Assembly (NCBI RefSeq): GCF_051133435.1
Contig: NZ_JBPGNY010000001.1
Coordinates: 310,001-374,000 of the forward strand
Direction of reading: 5' to 3'
Length of the DNA stretch: 64,000 nt
Source of the DNA: JAAYAO01 sp051133435
GTDB lineage: Bacteria > Actinomycetota > Actinomycetes > Propionibacteriales > Propionibacteriaceae
The notes beneath the pieces are model-generated. The model had not been told where the DNA came from, did no database searches, and saw only the letters and a list, made by a program, of their open reading frames with translations. How positions within the stretch are numbered: the stretch's first letter is position 1; the number at the start of each line of letters is the position of its first letter. Below are positions 60,039 through 64,000 of this stretch, piece after piece. Position numbers and translations under genes: made by a program.

Positions 60039-61463
60039 ATGTTCCAGGGACAAGATGACCTGATGGCATACCTCACCGAGGAAGATGTCGAGGTAGTCGA
60101 CATCCGCTTCTGTGATCTGCCCGGCATCATGCAGCACTTCACCATGACCGCTCGCGAGTTCGCCGAAGCCAACGTCTTCGAGGACGGCCTGGCCTTCGAC
60201 GGGTCGTCGGTGCGCGGTTTCCAGAAGATCCATGAATCCGACATGGTGTTGCTGCCCGACCCCACCACCGGCTACCTCGATCCGTTCCGCAGGGCGAAGA
60301 CGCTGTGCTTGAACTTCTTCGTGCACGACCCGCTGACCAAGGAGCCGTACAGCCGCGACCCGCGCAATATCGCCCGCAAGGCCGAGGCCTACCTGGCTTC
60401 CACCGGCATCGGTGACACCGCCTTCTTCGCGCCCGAGGCCGAGTTCTACGTCTTCGACGATGTGCGTTTCGAAACCAAGCAGAACACCGGCTACTACGCG
60501 ATCGACTCCGAGGCCGGCGCCTGGAACACCGGACGGATGGAGGACGGCGGCAACCGCGGTTACAAGGTGCGGTACAAGGGCGGCTACTTCCCCGTCCCGC
60601 CGACCGACCACTTCTCCGATCTGCGCGACGACATGGTGCGGCACATGGAGAATGCCGGCCTGAAGGTCGAGCGGGCCCACCACGAGGTCGGCACCGCCGG
60701 ACAGGCCGAGATCAACTTCCGCTTCGACACCTTGTTGCAGTCGGCCGACAACGTGCAGTTGTTCAAGTACCTGGTGAAGAACACCGCCTGGGAGGCCGGC
60801 AAGACCGCCACCTTCATGCCGAAGCCGATCTTCGGTGACAACGGCTCGGGCATGCACGTGCACTCCTCGATCTGGCAGGACGGGGAGCCCCTGTTCTACG
60901 ACGAGGCCGGTTACGCAGGCCTGTCGGACCTGGCCCGCTGGTACATCGGCGGCATCCTGGCCCACGCCCCGGCGTTGGTGGCCTTCACCAACCCGAGCGC
61001 GAACTCCTACCACCGGCTGGTGCCGGGCTTCGAGGCGCCGGTGAACCTGGTGTACTCCCAGCGCAACCGGTCGGCCTGTATGCGGATTCCGATCACCGGC
61101 TCGAACCCGAAGGCGAAGCGGGTCGAGTTCCGTTGCCCCGACCCCTCGGCCAACCCCTACCTGGCCTTCTCGGCGATGCTGCTGGCCGGTCTGGACGGCA
61201 TCCAGAACCGGATCGAGCCGCCGGAGCCGATCGACAAGGACCTCTACGAGCTGCCGCCGGAGGAACACGCTGATATCGCCACCGTGCCGGCCGACCTGAC
61301 CGATGCCTTGCAGGCCCTGGAGGAGGACAACGACTTCCTGCAGGCCGGGGACGTGTTCACCTCCGACCTGCTGGAGACCTGGATCGAGTTGAAGCAGGAA
61401 GAGATCAGCTCGCTGCGGCAGCGGCCGCACCCACACGAGTTCGAGCTCTACTTCGACTGCTGA
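60039..61463 (+). CDS. glnA: Glutamine synthetase, type I
   Basis: 474 residues, GSI-beta. Motifs: FDGSSVRGFQKIHESDM, EAEFYVFD, the HHEVGTAGQAEINFRF metal site, the ATP-binding FMPKPIFGDNGSGMHVH, and the adenylylation site with Tyr403 in KDLYELPPEE. Adenylylation predicts that glnE exists elsewhere. Cytosolic dodecamer. It stands where mycobacterial glnA1 does. Confidence 0.96.
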   Translation: MFQGQDDLMAYLTEEDVEVVDIRFCDLPGIMQHFTMTAREFAEANVFEDGLAFDGSSVRGFQKIHESDMVLLPDPTTGYLDPFRRAKTLCLNFFVHDPLTKEPYSRDPRNIARKAEAYLASTGIGDTAFFAPEAEFYVFDDVRFETKQNTGYYAIDSEAGAWNTGRMEDGGNRGYKVRYKGGYFPVPPTDHFSDLRDDMVRHMENAGLKVERAHHEVGTAGQAEINFRFDTLLQSADNVQLFKYLVKNTAWEAGKTATFMPKPIFGDNGSGMHVHSSIWQDGEPLFYDEAGYAGLSDLARWYIGGILAHAPALVAFTNPSANSYHRLVPGFEAPVNLVYSQRNRSACMRIPITGSNPKAKRVEFRCPDPSANPYLAFSAMLLAGLDGIQNRIEPPEPIDKDLYELPPEEHADIATVPADLTDALQALEEDNDFLQAGDVFTSDLLETWIELKQEEISSLRQRPHPHEFELYFDC

Positions 61464-61490
61464 TCCGCAGCGGTCGACACACGCACGGGC

Positions 61491-62912
61491 CTAGCGGCGG
61501 TCGAACAATCGGCCACCGCTGGGCCTGAGCAATTTACCCAGTGGCGCGAGGTCGGCCTGCTCGGCCAGTTGTGGCCAGTGGCTGCGCAGCACCCGACGCA
61601 GCACCGGTTCGGGACGGTCGAGCACGGCGGCGAGCAATACCCCGGCCGGTAGTGCCACCGGCGCCAGGGCGGTGAGCAGCAGCTCGACGTGTTCGTCGGG
61701 CCAGCGCTGCAGCACCTCCACCAGCTCTTCGACCTCGGGGGCGTCCTCGCGGGCAAGCCCGGCTTCGACCGCGGCACCGAATCGGTCGGGGGCAACGTGG
61801 GCCTGCCGCACGATGTGGGCCGCAGGACGCCGGGCGCCGCTGAGCCACACCCCGACCAGATGGTTCGACAGTCGCGACCAGTTCTCGGTGCCGACCGCCC
61901 AGTCGAACTCCGACAGATCGACGGTGCTGCCGGCGGCCAGTTCGGCGATCCGGGGTACCGCGATGACGGGACGTCCTGCGCCGGCCCGCAAGGCGGGCAG
62001 CAGGGAGTGCAGGATCGCCTGATCGTCCAACCGATCGCTCACCTCGGCCTGGGCGGCGGCCCGTTCCTGGGCCGAACCGGGGCCCCGGCGGAAGGAGCTC
62101 AGGTCGGTGTCGCGCAACTGGGCCCAGGCCCGCAACCGGGACGGTTCGTCGACGTGCGGGCCACCGGCGAGCACCCCGTGGCCGAGGTCGTCGTGGCGGT
62201 GATCGGCCACCAGTTCGTCCCAGCCGACCGCTGCCGGTGAGAAAGGGAAGACCGCGAAGGCCAGGGTGGCCGGGGCCGGATCCTGCCGCCCCAGGAAGGT
62301 GGTCATTGCCATCTCCCGGGCCACCGACTGCGGCAGCAGGCGGCTGAGCTGATCGAGTGTGACGATCGGTTCACGTTGCCCGATGTCGACCACCAAGCGG
62401 TAGTCGTTCAACCAGGCGTGCACCAGGTGACCGACCAGGGTGACGTCCTCGTCGACGACCGCACCCGGTTCGGTCACCGTCTCGACCGGCACGTCCAGCG
62501 GGGGCAGTTCCCCCGTCGGTGGGGCGGCGTCGTCGCTGAGCAGCAACCCGGCGCGGTAGGCACCCGCCAGGTCGGCCGGGGCGAGTCGTCCTTCCGGGTC
62601 CCACAGGGCGTGGATGTAGTACTGACCGGGACGATCGGCCCGGGTCAGGTACACCTTGCTGAGCAGCACCACCCCACCGGGCAGACCGATGCCGGCCCGG
62701 ACCGGCACGAAAGCGGCGCAGAAGGGTGCCGGTTCGCCCTCGGCGATCCGCGAGGAGCTGCCCTCGGGCAGGAAGGCCGACCACTCCCCCAGTCCGGCGG
62801 TGCGGTCACCGGCGTCCAGCGGCCAGCCGGTCGAGGCCGCGATCGGCCCGAAGCCGTCCGTGCGCAGCAGATTGTCCTGCGACCACCCGAGGATCAGCTG
62901 TTCACACCTCAT
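61491..62912 (-). CDS. GTPase-associated protein 1 (GAP1)-like protein
   Basis: 473 residues. The opening CEQLILGWSQDN plus GFGPIAASTGWP fits the GAP1 N-terminal domain (GAP1-N2), and residues ~160-330 and ~340-473 fit the middle and C-terminal domains, largely helical. No catalytic motif. It overlaps the GTPase gene by four bases (ATGA), so stoichiometric coupling is likely. GAP1 proteins are known from predicted multi-gene GTPase systems of actinomycetes thought to act in conflict or stress responses. Function untested here. Confidence 0.65.
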   Translation of the reverse strand: MRCEQLILGWSQDNLLRTDGFGPIAASTGWPLDAGDRTAGLGEWSAFLPEGSSSRIAEGEPAPFCAAFVPVRAGIGLPGGVVLLSKVYLTRADRPGQYYIHALWDPEGRLAPADLAGAYRAGLLLSDDAAPPTGELPPLDVPVETVTEPGAVVDEDVTLVGHLVHAWLNDYRLVVDIGQREPIVTLDQLSRLLPQSVAREMAMTTFLGRQDPAPATLAFAVFPFSPAAVGWDELVADHRHDDLGHGVLAGGPHVDEPSRLRAWAQLRDTDLSSFRRGPGSAQERAAAQAEVSDRLDDQAILHSLLPALRAGAGRPVIAVPRIAELAAGSTVDLSEFDWAVGTENWSRLSNHLVGVWLSGARRPAAHIVRQAHVAPDRFGAAVEAGLAREDAPEVEELVEVLQRWPDEHVELLLTALAPVALPAGVLLAAVLDRPEPVLRRVLRSHWPQLAEQADLAPLGKLLRPSGGRLFDRR

Positions 62913-64000
62913 GAGGACCTCTGTTCCAGCAGGCCGAGGCCATCGAGGATGGCCAGCAGCGGTTCATGGATTCGGATCGGGCGGATCTCGGGGAAACGCT
63001 GTTCGGCCGTGGGCTGGTGCCCGGTGGCCGACACCGCATGGAAGCTGCGCCGGCCGCTGAACGATTCGACGGCCTGGATGATGCCGGGGGCGAAGGTGTC
63101 GGTGATTCGGTAGGGCACCTCCCCCTGGGCGTCGAGGGCAGCCCGCGGGTCGGCGGCGAAGTCGGCGTCGAAGTGCAGTTCACCCAGCGGGTGTCCGGCC
63201 GGGTCGGTGAGCAGGCCGGTGATCTCGTCGCATTTGGCCAACACCCCGGCCACCGGGATGTCACGCCGGGAGCGGTCGACCGACCTGTTCGCCGCCACCG
63301 TGGTGATCACCTGGATCACCCGGTGCGGGCCCGGCGCCACCCCCGGTTCGGCGCTCGGTGGCAGTTGCAGGGACGGCGGCAGGTCGAGTGCGGCCGGGGT
63401 CCAGAACACCAGGGCCGCATCCATCACGGTGATGAAGGTGTTCAGGTGCGCGTTGTCGCGGTGCCGACCCTGCGATTCCCCGGCTGCGTCGAAGAAGAAC
63501 AAGTTCACGTCATGGCCCCGGCCCTGCATCCGCACCACCAGCGGGTCGCGGGGTTCATGGGCCGGAGTCGGTTCGGGTGGGCGGCTCTGTTCCAACGGCA
63601 CGTTGTACAACCAGGTGAACATGTCGCGGGAGCGCAGGTCGTCCAACGAGAAGGCCAGGTCCAGGGTGCGCAGGTCGGCATGGTTCACCAACCGCTGCAC
63701 CAACACCCCGAGGTAGGTGCTCTTGGACACCGCGCTGGGCCCGATCAGCCCGATCACCACCGTCGGCCGGTCGACGAATCCGGCCGGCAGGGGGTGCCCC
63801 CTCGGGCAGCGGGCGATCACCCCGGCCCGGTCGCGGGCCAGGCCGTCGCGGCGATCCCGGTCGGCGAACCAATCCCGGTCGCGGCTCAGCGCGGCGACGA
63901 TCTCGCGCAGGGTGCCGAGGACGCCTGCGGGCGGGGGCTGCCAGCGGCGGCCGTGCTCGTCGGTGTCCACGATCTGGCTGCGCCGGTAATGAGTGGCGCA
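62909..64000 (-). CDS. GTPase-like P-loop protein of a GAP1 system (cut by window end)
   Basis: At least 353 residues from GTG 63970; the frame is open to the last base, with CATHYRRSQI just before, so the true start is probably beyond. A possible second zinc knuckle reads CPRGHPLP. P-loop GPSAVSKST (~77-85) has Ser82 where Gly is invariant, the G3 motif is DAAGE (161-165) and G4 is AKCDE (245-249). The domain layout matches the GTPase of GAP1 operons. Pair with GAP1 is clear. Remaining partners, if any, lie to the right. Confidence 0.7.
   Translation of the reverse strand, partial: CATHYRRSQIVDTDEHGRRWQPPPAGVLGTLREIVAALSRDRDWFADRDRRDGLARDRAGVIARCPRGHPLPAGFVDRPTVVIGLIGPSAVSKSTYLGVLVQRLVNHADLRTLDLAFSLDDLRSRDMFTWLYNVPLEQSRPPEPTPAHEPRDPLVVRMQGRGHDVNLFFFDAAGESQGRHRDNAHLNTFITVMDAALVFWTPAALDLPPSLQLPPSAEPGVAPGPHRVIQVITTVAANRSVDRSRRDIPVAGVLAKCDEITGLLTDPAGHPLGELHFDADFAADPRAALDAQGEVPYRITDTFAPGIIQAVESFSGRRSFHAVSATGHQPTAEQRFPEIRPIRIHEPLLAILDGLGLLEQRSS

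Noticed and set aside
59955..61436. Minus-strand frame opposite glnA
   Set aside because: glnA is complete and canonical; the opposite frame has no family features.

Overview
The window is high-GC DNA from an actinomycete. The markers are a PASTA-domain Ser/Thr kinase, class II DAHP synthase, a di-haem QcrC/Rieske/QcrB branch with aa3 oxidase and CtaF, CsbD, PspA/PspAA, GuaB1, DUF3043 and DUF4191 proteins, and frequent GTG starts with ATGA or GTGA overlaps. A Propionibacteriales (Propionibacteriaceae-like) host is my best guess, but this is inference from gene content and order. The gene order follows, with insertions, the conserved actinobacterial block that in Mycobacterium tuberculosis runs from pknL/aroG through ctaE-qcrCAB and lipBA to glnA1. 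I saw no tRNA, rRNA, insertion sequence, integrase or CRISPR array, so this looks like core chromosome with a few accessory inserts.

Layout. 1-16.3 kb: end of a WYL regulator, a ThiE-like protein, a PknL-like kinase, CsbD, and a leftward plsC-macS-macR-aroG run. An alpha/beta hydrolase follows, then a frame-disrupted membrane gene, a secreted protein ending in a sortase-like motif, an exonuclease/UvrC-like fusion, a rhomboid lacking its catalytic residues, cyclophilin, and a sunset-domain protein closed by a strong terminator. 16.4-28.6 kb: an orphan prepilin peptidase, trpD, then the respiratory module: ctaE-qcrC-qcrA-qcrB, a GST-like reductase, an A-type Fe-S carrier, and ctaC-ctaD-ctaF. 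28.6-41 kb: GuaB1, Nudix, glycerate kinase, pspA-pspAA, gcvT, pepA, lpd and the 2-oxoacid dehydrogenase E2 gene. 41-49 kb: an RDD protein with tandem repeats, lipB, an ABC exporter, lipA, DUF4191 and an ABC-F ATPase. LipB and LipA make the lipoyl cofactor used by the neighbouring E2; Lpd is its E3; GcvT belongs to another lipoyl-dependent system.

49-57 kb is the main accessory insert: a flavoprotein/XRE-cupin divergent pair, then a MarR regulator divergent from a tightly overlapping operon idi-crtE-crtB-crtI-crtYe-crtYf-crtEb. That operon encodes a complete route from isopentenyl diphosphate to a cyclic C50 carotenoid of the decaprenoxanthin/sarcinaxanthin class. The MarR-idi gap holds a perfect 9-bp inverted repeat that is a good operator candidate. 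57-64 kb: a methyltransferase behind a Fur/Zur-like palindrome, a DUF418 membrane protein, a CBS-pair protein with a CRP-like site over its promoter, an RDD protein and glnA. At the right edge is a leftward pair: a GTPase with an atypical P-loop, cut by the window, and a GAP1-like partner.

The observations I rate highest are the rhomboid pseudoprotease, the GTPase/GAP1 pair, and the carotenoid operon with its operator.
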